Shown here piece after piece: positions 23,273 through 30,163 of a stretch of DNA of 34,376 nt. Each line of letters opens with the position of its first letter. Position 1 is the stretch's first letter. Position numbers and translations under genes: made by a program. The notes below the pieces were generated by a model, which made no database searches, was not told the origin of the DNA, and saw only the letters and a list, made by a program, of their open reading frames with translations. Source of the DNA: Fimenecus sp045578245 (lineage in GTDB: Bacteria > Bacillota > Clostridia > Oscillospirales > Acutalibacteraceae); NCBI GenBank assembly GCA_045578245.1, contig JAZNJX010000074.1, positions 1 to 34,376 of the forward strand, read 5' to 3'.

Positions 23273-24505
23273 ATGAGTAAAAAAGAAAAGAAAGCAAAGG
23301 GTATTGCTTTACAAGAAGATATCAAGCTTGACATTCCGGAAGACGAAATATGGACTTACCAGGTAGAAGGCCTTGCAGCACCTCATATTAACAAGCCTTA
23401 CAAATATTATAATTTGAAAAAGGCTATCTTTGTAATCGTTATTGTTATTTCTGTTTTCCTTTCAATGCTTTTCTCCGTTCTTGCATTGCAGAACGAAACA
23501 TTTGAATATGAGGAAATAGAAAACGGATACCAATTCTCAAAATTCAGTAATACAGGTTATCTTTATGAACTGGATATCGACTATGTTTCTGATATTGAGT
23601 ACATCCCAGGCAACAACGACCCTGCAACAAACTTTAAGGTGGTTAAGGATGAAACAAAACCAATCACTTCTGTAAGACAGTTTACTCTTAACTGTGACGA
23701 TAAAATCAGGACTATTAAAATTGGTCCGGATGTCCTTGATATTGATGGTAAGGCATTCTATTCATGCTGGGCATTACAGAATATTGAGGTTGATGAGAAC
23801 AATCCTAATTACTGCGACGTTGACGGTGTTCTCTACAACAAGGATAAAACAGAAATTCTTTGTTATCCTTGTGACCACGATGAATACCTTCGTCAAAAAT
23901 ACGGATACGAAAGAGAACTTTACAGAGATGAGGTTACTCCTGAATACGAAAGAGATATTCAGACTTATGTAGTTCCTTCAACTGTTAAGAAACTCGGTGA
24001 AATGTGCTTCAACTACGCAAACCTTCGTGCAATCTATCTTCCAGAAGGTCTTGAAACTATCGAAACACTTGCTGTATTCAAGCTTCATGAACGTGTTGAC
24101 CAGTGGGGAACAACTCCATCACTTCACAGTATCTTTACATACAAGTCAGCTGATGTAGCAGACCCACATTTTACATCGCAGGATGCACTCGATGAAGTTT
24201 ACCTTTCACTCCCTGAAGGGCTTAAATTCATCGGTTCTGACGCATTCAGCTACAATCAGGCATTACAGTATGTTTACATCCCATCATCTGTAACAGAAAT
24301 TGGTCACCATGCTTTCTGGGATACATGCTATAAAGAAGATGGTGAACTTAAAGGTGTTACAGTTGCTAACGTTGCTGTAAGCGAAGAAGATTTTTCTTCA
24401 TTAGAAATAGGCGATGACTGGATTCCTAAGTACGACTACTTGTTATTCAAGAAAGCAATTGAAGTAAACTATTCAGCAGAAAGACAGGCAATGCCTGCAA
24501 AATAA
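23273..24505 (+). CDS. Membrane-anchored leucine-rich-repeat protein (BspA/LRR_5 type)
   Basis: This 410-residue protein has a charged cytoplasmic N-terminus of about 50 residues, one membrane helix (about 51-72), then an outside domain. That domain carries BspA-type leucine-rich repeats, for example DIDGKAFYSCWALQNIEV, NYCDVDGVLYNKDKTEIL and FIGSDAFSYNQALQYVYIP. Such repeats bind proteins or surfaces. GGAGGTG (23259-23265) precedes the ATG. It lies 15 bases after the transporter and shares its promoter and terminator, suggesting that the two work together, perhaps in substrate capture or complex assembly. That role is inferred from context only. Confidence 0.82.
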   Translation: MSKKEKKAKGIALQEDIKLDIPEDEIWTYQVEGLAAPHINKPYKYYNLKKAIFVIVIVISVFLSMLFSVLALQNETFEYEEIENGYQFSKFSNTGYLYELDIDYVSDIEYIPGNNDPATNFKVVKDETKPITSVRQFTLNCDDKIRTIKIGPDVLDIDGKAFYSCWALQNIEVDENNPNYCDVDGVLYNKDKTEILCYPCDHDEYLRQKYGYERELYRDEVTPEYERDIQTYVVPSTVKKLGEMCFNYANLRAIYLPEGLETIETLAVFKLHERVDQWGTTPSLHSIFTYKSADVADPHFTSQDALDEVYLSLPEGLKFIGSDAFSYNQALQYVYIPSSVTEIGHHAFWDTCYKEDGELKGVTVANVAVSEEDFSSLEIGDDWIPKYDYLLFKKAIEVNYSAERQAMPAK

Positions 24506-24524
24506 AATATAAAACTCAAAATAA

Positions 24525-24556
24525 AAGCCAGGCTGTAATTACAGTCTGGCTTAAAA
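24525..24556. terminator. Bidirectional terminator after LRR gene
   Basis: A 12-bp stem with one G-U pair (24525-24536 with 24541-24552), AATT loop. T-rich sequence flanks it on both strands. It also serves the reverse-strand permease remnant. Confidence 0.8.
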
Positions 24557-24571
24557 TATATATAATGTTTT

Positions 24572-25069
24572 TTATGCCCAGATAACCCAGAGAAGGAGAT
24601 AACCGGTAATAACAGCTGCCATTGTGAATGGCACACCGTATTTCATAAATGTTGTACTCTTAACTTCATATCCCTCTTTACGGAGAATACCGATACCTGC
24701 AAAGAGTGAAAGGGCTACAACCGTCCACTTTACATTGGGTATTTTTGAAATAAGAATGTCCGACATAAGCTGTGACATTTTTGACTCAATGAAAAGATAA
24801 ACTGTACCCATTGTACCTGCAATCATCATAATAACATTCCAGTCAATTTCGCCTAGAGCATCTTTAATCGAATACGAGTAAACTCCTTGACCGAGGCTGA
24901 AAAATCCTTCTCCAAAGAGATTTGGATTTGCAGAAGCAATAATGCCAAGTGCTACAAAAAGAATAGCAGAAGTTACTGTGATGTATGGTCGTATTTTTTG
25001 AAAAGCCAACATAAGAATATATGTGACTGCAAAAATGACCAGTGCTGTGATGGTGATTGGACTCGTAAT
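24572..25069 (-). pseudogene. Internally deleted ArsB/NhaD-type ion permease
   Basis: About 166 residues remain of a family that is normally 400-440. The first part (about 1-120) matches the N-terminal half of ion-transporter superfamily permeases, with EIDWNVIMMIAGTMG. After SLFAGI the frame jumps without a stop to a typical C-terminus, GILRKEGYEVKSTTFMKYGVPFT. The loss of roughly 250 residues looks like one in-frame deletion. GGAGG (25079-25075) is followed by no ATG, GTG or TTG at usable distance; ATT at 25069 fits the spacing. A good promoter and a structured leader (25104-25256) remain. It could be a decaying gene or, less likely, a mini-protein still in use. Confidence 0.7.
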
Positions 25070-25103
25070 CTGAACCTCCAAAAAACATAATATGAGTCTG
25101 CAC

Positions 25104-25221
25104 AAAAAAACAGAACCCTTGCGAGTTCTGTCGTAATTCGGAATAAAAATTAATCCAAAGCAATCCTAACAAATAGAACAACATTGTTCTATGACAGACT
25201 CCACCACTTATTTGAACTGCA
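25104..25221 (-). promoter_or_regulatory. Structured leader with antiterminator/terminator choice
   Basis: The leader RNA (minus strand) ends in a terminator: a 9-bp stem (25131-25123 with 25118-25110), GCAA loop, and seven T. Bases 25201-25193 (GAGUCUGUC) can pair with 25132-25123 (GACAGAACUC, one bulged A), which would remove the 5' arm of the terminator. A separate perfect 9-bp stem-loop lies at 25192-25173. This is the architecture of a riboswitch or attenuator. The ligand is unknown. An ion is plausible because the gene behind it is an ion-permease remnant. Confidence 0.6.
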
Positions 25222-25227
25222 ATTTGA

Positions 25228-25256
25228 ATTCTACTCTCAGTTTGTTAATTTGTCAA
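25228..25256 (-). promoter_or_regulatory. Promoter of leader and permease remnant
   Basis: On the minus strand: TTGACA (25256-25251), a 17-base spacer, and TAGAAT (25233-25228). Very close to consensus. Confidence 0.85.
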
Positions 25257-25262
25257 TATGAA

Positions 25263-26342
25263 TTATCCGATTATACTATCAATATCCAATTCCCAAATAT
25301 CTTTGTTTATTTCTTTCGCATCAGAATATGTTTTTGCACCTGATTCAAATACAATATAAAGTTTTCCGTTGTGATAATCAGTACCCTCCATTAAGGTTGG
25401 CATTTTAAATCTTATAACAGTATTCTTCTTTCTTGAAATATACACAGAAACGTCTTCACCGAATACAGAAACAGTTTCCGTATCCCATTCTATGTATGGT
25501 TCAAAAACATACATTCTTGAGTCGTTTCTTCGACCGTAAGATGTGCTGAAAATTACTTCACCATCAGCGGTAATTGACATTCCCTGAACTTTATCCGGAA
25601 TTGAGAGAATGACATCAGGAGCCTTTGTCTCCTTTGCAGAGTAATCAACATCCAATGGTAAATTGTAACCACAGCTCCAAGCGTGATTTTTGCTTTTATG
25701 ATGTTCTTTATTTACTTTGTTACTGTCTTTATCATTATTATAGAACTCAGAAACCCAAAGCTTATCACCATCACAGTAGAGAACAGACCCTTTAACAGGA
25801 ACTGAAAAATACCCGTCATATTTTACTGATGAACCACTTTCACCTGTGAACATATCAACTGTAAAATGATAGATTTTGCCATTGGAACTTGAACTGCCAC
25901 CTGATGAAATCCAAATGTCATTACCATTTGAAGCAATTCCACCTGCATGACCTGTGAATTTGTCAATAATGAACATCTTGCTTTCGTTTGTATCAGGGTT
26001 TACAAAATAAATTCTTGAGTATTGTTCGTTTCCATCTTTGTCATCAGGCATATAACCACTAATTGCAAACATACCTAATTCTTCAACATAGCAAATACCT
26101 TGAGGTATAAAACCGTCATCAAGTCCAGGCACTTCACAAGGATATTCTGTGTAGTTTTCCACATCAACTCTTTTATCTCCACCAAGTAAACCTAAAAAAC
26201 TATCGAAAATGTTTTTGAATGTGTAGAGAATATCAGTAATCGTTAATGATGTAGTTGCTTTTGTATTACTTGCAGAAGCTGACATTGGAATAATGCTGAA
26301 TATCATTACAACTGCAAGTATAATGCTTAAAATCTTTTTCAT
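25263..26342 (-). CDS. Secreted protein, possible beta-propeller, unknown function
   Basis: This 359-residue protein has a clear signal peptide (MKKILSIILAVVMIFSI, likely cut after SASA) and no lipobox. It should be exported. The mature part repeats short strand-rich segments such as GIASNGNDIWISSGG, LYCDGDKLWVSEFYN and GMSITADGEVIFSTS. These resemble blades of a beta-propeller or SMP-30-like fold, but I cannot name a family. AAAGGG precedes ATG 26342; an ATG three codons earlier touches that site and is rejected. It is divergent from the GH13 gene with back-to-back promoters, so the two may be co-controlled. Confidence 0.75.
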   Translation of the reverse strand: MKKILSIILAVVMIFSIIPMSASASNTKATTSLTITDILYTFKNIFDSFLGLLGGDKRVDVENYTEYPCEVPGLDDGFIPQGICYVEELGMFAISGYMPDDKDGNEQYSRIYFVNPDTNESKMFIIDKFTGHAGGIASNGNDIWISSGGSSSSNGKIYHFTVDMFTGESGSSVKYDGYFSVPVKGSVLYCDGDKLWVSEFYNNDKDSNKVNKEHHKSKNHAWSCGYNLPLDVDYSAKETKAPDVILSIPDKVQGMSITADGEVIFSTSYGRRNDSRMYVFEPYIEWDTETVSVFGEDVSVYISRKKNTVIRFKMPTLMEGTDYHNGKLYIVFESGAKTYSDAKEINKDIWELDIDSIIG

Positions 26343-26372
26343 AAAAATCATCCCTTTGTAGTCATTTTATTT

Positions 26373-26401
26373 ATATTACCATATAAAACTATATTTTTCA
26401 A
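26373..26401 (-). promoter_or_regulatory. Promoter of the secreted protein gene
   Basis: On the minus strand: TTGAAA (26401-26396), a 17-base spacer, and TAATAT (26378-26373). Confidence 0.7.
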
Positions 26402-26406
26402 TGTTG

Positions 26407-26435
26407 TTGAAATTTATAATTTTATATTGTATAAT
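26407..26435 (+). promoter_or_regulatory. Promoter of the GH13 gene
   Basis: TTGAAA (26407-26412), a 17-base spacer, and TATAAT (26430-26435). Its -35 and the opposite -35 form a palindrome with a 5-base centre. Confidence 0.8.
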
Positions 26436-26468
26436 AATTGAATTACAAATCTTGGAAAGGAAGATTTT

Positions 26469-28355
26469 ATGAAAATTACTCCTGCAAGCACCTTGAAAGA
26501 TGTTATGAATACTCCTGTTGGTAACGACCTTGTTGAAATGGTAGCTTACCATACCGGCATCCCTGGTGCGGTTATTCACAATCCTCTTGTGGGCAAAATG
26601 AAATTGAAAACTATCCCAAAACTTTTGGGTGACAAGCTTCCAATGGAAACTATTGAGCATATGTGCAACCTTCTCAACTGCACACCTGAAAAAGTTATCA
26701 CAAAAAACGAAGTTGACCCAAGATGGTGGAAAGAATCTGTAATTTATCAGATTTATCCTCGTTCATTTATGGACTCAAATGGTGATGGTATCGGCGATTT
26801 ACAGGGTATTATCTCAAAACTCGACTACCTTAAGGATTTAGGTGTTGATGTGCTTTGGCTCAGCCCTATCTATGATTCACCTAACGACGATATGGGTTAT
26901 GATATTCGTGATTATCGTAAGATTATGACTGAATTCGGTACAATGGAAGACTTTGACCAGATGCTCGAAGAAATTCATAAACGTGGAATGAAACTCGTTA
27001 TGGACCTTGTTGTAAATCATACTTCGGACGAACACGAATGGTTCCAGAAAGCATTGGCAGGGGACGAAAAATATAAAGACTACTACATCTTCCGTAAGGG
27101 CAAAGGTGACGGAATTCCTCCAAATAACTGGACATCTGTTTTTTCAGGCTCAGCTTGGAATTACTATCCTGAACTTGATGAGTGGGCAATGCACATTTTC
27201 TCATCAAAGCAGATGGACCTTAACTGGGAAAACCCTGACATGAGAAAAGAAATTGCTGAAATGGTTTGCTGGTGGCTCGAGAAGGGTGTTGACGGTTTCA
27301 GAATGGACGTTATTAACCTTATTTCAAAGGTAGAGGGACTCCCTGACGGCAATCCGCTTGTTGGTGAATTTATCGGTTATGGTGGTGAACACTATTTCTG
27401 GGGACCAAGACTTCACGAATATCTCCACGAGCTTAACGAAAACTCATTCAAGAAATTCCCTGAATCATTCTGCGTTGGTGAAACAGGTGGTATCGGCGTT
27501 GAAATGGCTAAATACCTTGTTGATGATTCACGTGAAGAAATCAGAGAAACATTCCTTTTTGACCAGCTTGAAACTCCTGGTAAACAGAGATGGAGCGACT
27601 ATAAATATGACCTTAAATACTTAAAGGAAATGATTACAAAGTATCAGCTTTCTCTCTATGGCTCATCTTGGCCAACACTTGTTATTGAAAACCACGATAA
27701 CCCAAGAATGACTTCAAAGGTTAATCCTGACCCTAAATTCAGAAAGCCACTTTCAAAGCTTATTGGTGCAATGCTTCTTACAGGTCGTGCAACACCATAT
27801 ATCTTCCAGGGTGAAGAACTTGGTATGATGAACTGTGCATTCAACGATATGAGTGAACTTCGTGACGTTGAATCAATCAATAAGTATGCTGAAATGATTG
27901 AAAAAGGAAGTACTCCTGAAGATGCTTGGGCAGTAATTATGGCAGGTAGCCGTGACCATTCAAGAACTCCTATTTGTTGGGATGATAGCGAAAATGCAGG
28001 CTTCACAACAGGTACACCTTGGATTCGTGTTAATGGTGACTATAAAGAATGTAATGTAAAGGCACAACTTGAAGATAAGACAAGTCCTTTCAATTACTAT
28101 AAAGCACTTATGGCACTCCGTAAGGGAAATAAGGCAACTCTTGTATATGGTGACTTCCAGCCACTCAAGACAAATGATAAGACATTCTGCCTTTACAGAG
28201 AAAGCAATGAAGGTAAGTTCTATATCGAAATGAATCTTACAGAAAATATTGTAACTCGTCCAAGACCTGCAGAAGGTGAGTGCGTGCTTTCAAACTACCC
28301 TGCAACAGCAGATAAGCTCCGTGCATACGAAGTAAATATATATAAAGTTAAATAA
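26469..28355 (+). CDS. GH13 alpha-glucosidase / oligo-1,6-glucosidase with N-terminal extension
   Basis: This 628-residue enzyme has no signal peptide. Residues from about 84 (WWKESVIYQIYPRSF) follow the GH13 oligo-1,6-glucosidase/alpha-glucosidase pattern: DGIGDLQGI, VNHTSDEH, GFRMDVIN with nucleophile Asp280, CVGETGG with acid/base Glu338, and ENHDNPR with Asp410. It probably cleaves alpha-1,6 or alpha-1,4 glucosyl ends of imported oligosaccharides. About 80 residues before the barrel (TLKDVMNTPVGNDLVEM and on) form an extra, probably helical domain not found in classic members. GGAAAGGAAG (26453-26462) precedes ATG 26469. It is a single gene with its own promoter and terminator, divergent from a secreted protein gene. 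Confidence 0.92.
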   Translation: MKITPASTLKDVMNTPVGNDLVEMVAYHTGIPGAVIHNPLVGKMKLKTIPKLLGDKLPMETIEHMCNLLNCTPEKVITKNEVDPRWWKESVIYQIYPRSFMDSNGDGIGDLQGIISKLDYLKDLGVDVLWLSPIYDSPNDDMGYDIRDYRKIMTEFGTMEDFDQMLEEIHKRGMKLVMDLVVNHTSDEHEWFQKALAGDEKYKDYYIFRKGKGDGIPPNNWTSVFSGSAWNYYPELDEWAMHIFSSKQMDLNWENPDMRKEIAEMVCWWLEKGVDGFRMDVINLISKVEGLPDGNPLVGEFIGYGGEHYFWGPRLHEYLHELNENSFKKFPESFCVGETGGIGVEMAKYLVDDSREEIRETFLFDQLETPGKQRWSDYKYDLKYLKEMITKYQLSLYGSSWPTLVIENHDNPRMTSKVNPDPKFRKPLSKLIGAMLLTGRATPYIFQGEELGMMNCAFNDMSELRDVESINKYAEMIEKGSTPEDAWAVIMAGSRDHSRTPICWDDSENAGFTTGTPWIRVNGDYKECNVKAQLEDKTSPFNYYKALMALRKGNKATLVYGDFQPLKTNDKTFCLYRESNEGKFYIEMNLTENIVTRPRPAEGECVLSNYPATADKLRAYEVNIYKVK

Positions 28356-28363
28356 ATATTTCT

Positions 28364-28394
28364 GGGACGCTGATTATAGCGTCCCAATTTTATT
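28364..28394 (+). terminator. Terminator of GH13 gene
   Basis: An 8-bp perfect stem (28364-28371 with 28378-28385), 6-base loop, then AATTTTATTT. Confidence 0.88.
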
Positions 28395-28416
28395 TGAATT
28401 CTTTTACATTCTCATA

Positions 28417-28445
28417 TTGACATTTTAATTTTCATAATATATAAT
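28417..28445 (+). promoter_or_regulatory. Promoter of tRNA-Leu
   Basis: TTGACA (28417-28422), a 17-base spacer, and TATAAT (28440-28445). Full consensus in both boxes. Confidence 0.92.
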
Positions 28446-28467
28446 AATAAGGCTGTTAAAACAGTAT

Positions 28468-28554
28468 GCTGGTGTGGCGAAATCGGCAGACGCAAGGGAC
28501 TTAAAATCCCTCGGTAGCAATACCGTACCGGTTCAAGTCCGGTCACCAGCACCA
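28468..28554 (+). tRNA. tRNA-Leu (anticodon UAA), CCA encoded
   Basis: An 87-base class II tRNA. Acceptor arms GCTGGTG and CACCAGC pair, with discriminator A and encoded CCA at 28552-28554. The anticodon stem GGGAC/TCCC frames a loop with TAA. A long variable arm and the GGTTCAAGTCC T-arm are intact. Confidence 0.96.
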
Positions 28555-28555
28555 A

Positions 28556-28593
28556 AAATAGAGAAATCGCATTTGTGGTTTCTCTATTTTTTT
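28556..28593 (+). terminator. Terminator of tRNA-Leu
   Basis: A long stem with G-U pairs (from 28556 to about 28589) around ATTT, ending in a run of T. It starts one base after the CCA. Confidence 0.85.
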
Positions 28594-28691
28594 ATATTTT
28601 GATATGTTACGGACTTGAACCCTTACATCATCAAATGGCATAAGTAACAAAAAAATTTTTCGGTTTACCCATTAAACTGTCATTTTGATTA
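28594..28691. other. Non-coding stretch with inverted tRNA-Leu T-arm match
   Basis: No gene is seen. Bases 28611-28622 are the reverse complement of 12 bases in the tRNA-Leu T-arm (28530-28541, GGTTCAAGTCCG). A GTTAC/GTAAC pair flanks the region. It may be a remnant of an old insertion or duplication. Confidence 0.4.
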
Positions 28692-28720
28692 TTGCGAATC
28701 TGTAACTCGAGTGCTAAAAT
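28692..28720 (+). promoter_or_regulatory. Promoter of the Kef-type antiporter gene
   Basis: TTGCGA (28692-28697), a 17-base spacer, and TAAAAT (28715-28720). Confidence 0.65.
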
Positions 28721-28757
28721 ATAGACGCTTAAATTATAAAAATTCGAGGCGAATTTT

Positions 28758-30029
28758 ATGGAAACCTTACTTTGTTTGTCTATTGCACTTTTTGCCGGAC
28801 TTATGTTGTCGCGTGTTGCAAAAATTTTCCAACTTCCTGCTGTTACTGCATATCTTGTAGCAGGTATTCTCGTAGGACCTTATTTCCTAGGCTCATTAGG
28901 TTTTAACGGATTTGGATTTACAAGTATGGAGAATATCGATGCTTACGATATTATTCCTGATGTGGCACTTGGATTTATTGCATTTTCAATTGGTAATGAA
29001 TTCAGACTTTCTCAACTTAAGAAAATTGGTAAACAGGCAACTGTTATTGGTATCTTTCAGGCAATAGCAACATGTTTTGTTGTAGATGCAGTTTTAATTG
29101 TGGTGCATTTTATTGCTCCTGATAAATTATCATTACCTGCAGCAATTACACTTGGTGCTGTTGCAACTGCAACTGCTCCTGCTGCGACTCTTATGGTTGT
29201 AAAACAGTATAAGGCAAAAGGACCACTCACCAGTCTTCTTCTCCCAATTGTTGCTCTTGATGATGCTGTTGGTCTTGTTGTTTTCGCAGTTTCATTTGGT
29301 ATTGCCAAAGCTCTCATTGTAGGAAGTGTTGATGTTATCTCAATTATCATTGAACCTCTTCTTGAAGTTGTTCTTTCTCTTGTGCTTGGAGCACTTATGG
29401 GTGTGTTGTTCACTTTCTGTGAAAAGTTCTTCCACTCAAGGTCAAAGCGACTTTCAATGTCAGTTACATTTGTATTTTTAACCGTTGCATTGTCAATGCT
29501 TAAATTTGAAATCGGTGGAGTACATATAGCGTTTTCATCATTATTATCTTGCATGATGCTTGGTACAATATTCTGCAATATATGTGATTTTTCAGAGGAA
29601 CTTATGGACAGAGTTGACCGCTGGACAGCACCTCTTCTGATTCTCTTCTTCGTAATCAGCGGAGCTGAACTTGAATTGGCAACATTTAAGGATTTAGGAA
29701 TTGTACTTATCGGTCTTGTCTATATCTTTGCTCGTTGTATCGGTAAATACTCCGGTGCGTCAATAAGTGCAAAGGCTACAAAGTGTGATAAGAATATTGT
29801 TAAGTATTTGGGTATCACTCTTTTCCCACAGGCAGGGGTTGCCCTTGGTATGGCAATCAAGGCGGAAGAACTTGGTCCAGAGGGCTCAATTGTTGCAAAT
29901 ATAACTCTTTTTGCCGTACTTATATATGAACTTGTTGGTCCATTCCTTACAAAGATTTCACTCCAGAAAGCAGGAGAAATCAAACCTGAAGGTAAAGTCA
30001 GCGCCAGAGTCGAAAACACAAAAGCATAA
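28758..30029 (+). CDS. Kef/CPA2-type cation:proton antiporter
   Basis: This 423-residue membrane protein has about 11-13 helices in the Na+/H+ exchanger (CPA2, Kef-like) pattern. It shows LPAVTAYLVAGILVGP near residue 27, the unwound-helix region AVATATAPAATLMVVKQY, and LPIVALDDAVGLVVFAV, whose Asp pair is the likely ion site. It exchanges K+ or Na+ for protons. It ends soon after the last helix with no RCK/TrkA-N regulatory domain, so it is not a full KefB/KefC. GAGGCG (28745-28750) precedes ATG 28758. It is a single-gene unit with its own promoter and terminator. Confidence 0.88.
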   Translation: METLLCLSIALFAGLMLSRVAKIFQLPAVTAYLVAGILVGPYFLGSLGFNGFGFTSMENIDAYDIIPDVALGFIAFSIGNEFRLSQLKKIGKQATVIGIFQAIATCFVVDAVLIVVHFIAPDKLSLPAAITLGAVATATAPAATLMVVKQYKAKGPLTSLLLPIVALDDAVGLVVFAVSFGIAKALIVGSVDVISIIIEPLLEVVLSLVLGALMGVLFTFCEKFFHSRSKRLSMSVTFVFLTVALSMLKFEIGGVHIAFSSLLSCMMLGTIFCNICDFSEELMDRVDRWTAPLLILFFVISGAELELATFKDLGIVLIGLVYIFARCIGKYSGASISAKATKCDKNIVKYLGITLFPQAGVALGMAIKAEELGPEGSIVANITLFAVLIYELVGPFLTKISLQKAGEIKPEGKVSARVENTKA

Positions 30030-30045
30030 AATTATATTAATTTAT

Positions 30046-30093
30046 AATAAAACCAAGGGATTTGTTTTTACAATAACTTTGGTTTTATTTTTT
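30046..30093 (+). terminator. Terminator of antiporter gene
   Basis: An 11-bp perfect stem (30046-30056 with 30079-30089) with a long loop, followed by T-rich sequence. Confidence 0.75.
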
Positions 30094-30100
30094 GTTTTTG

Positions 30101-30129
30101 TTGTAAATTATTTTTTTATGTGATAAACT
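30101..30129 (+). promoter_or_regulatory. Possible promoter of the beta-galactosidase operon
   Basis: TTGTAA (30101-30106), a 17-base spacer, and TAAACT (30124-30129). The boxes are only moderate; the surrounding sequence is very T-rich. Confidence 0.4.
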
Positions 30130-30163
30130 TAACTTATCTATATGTAAGACGGAGGTCTTTTTT

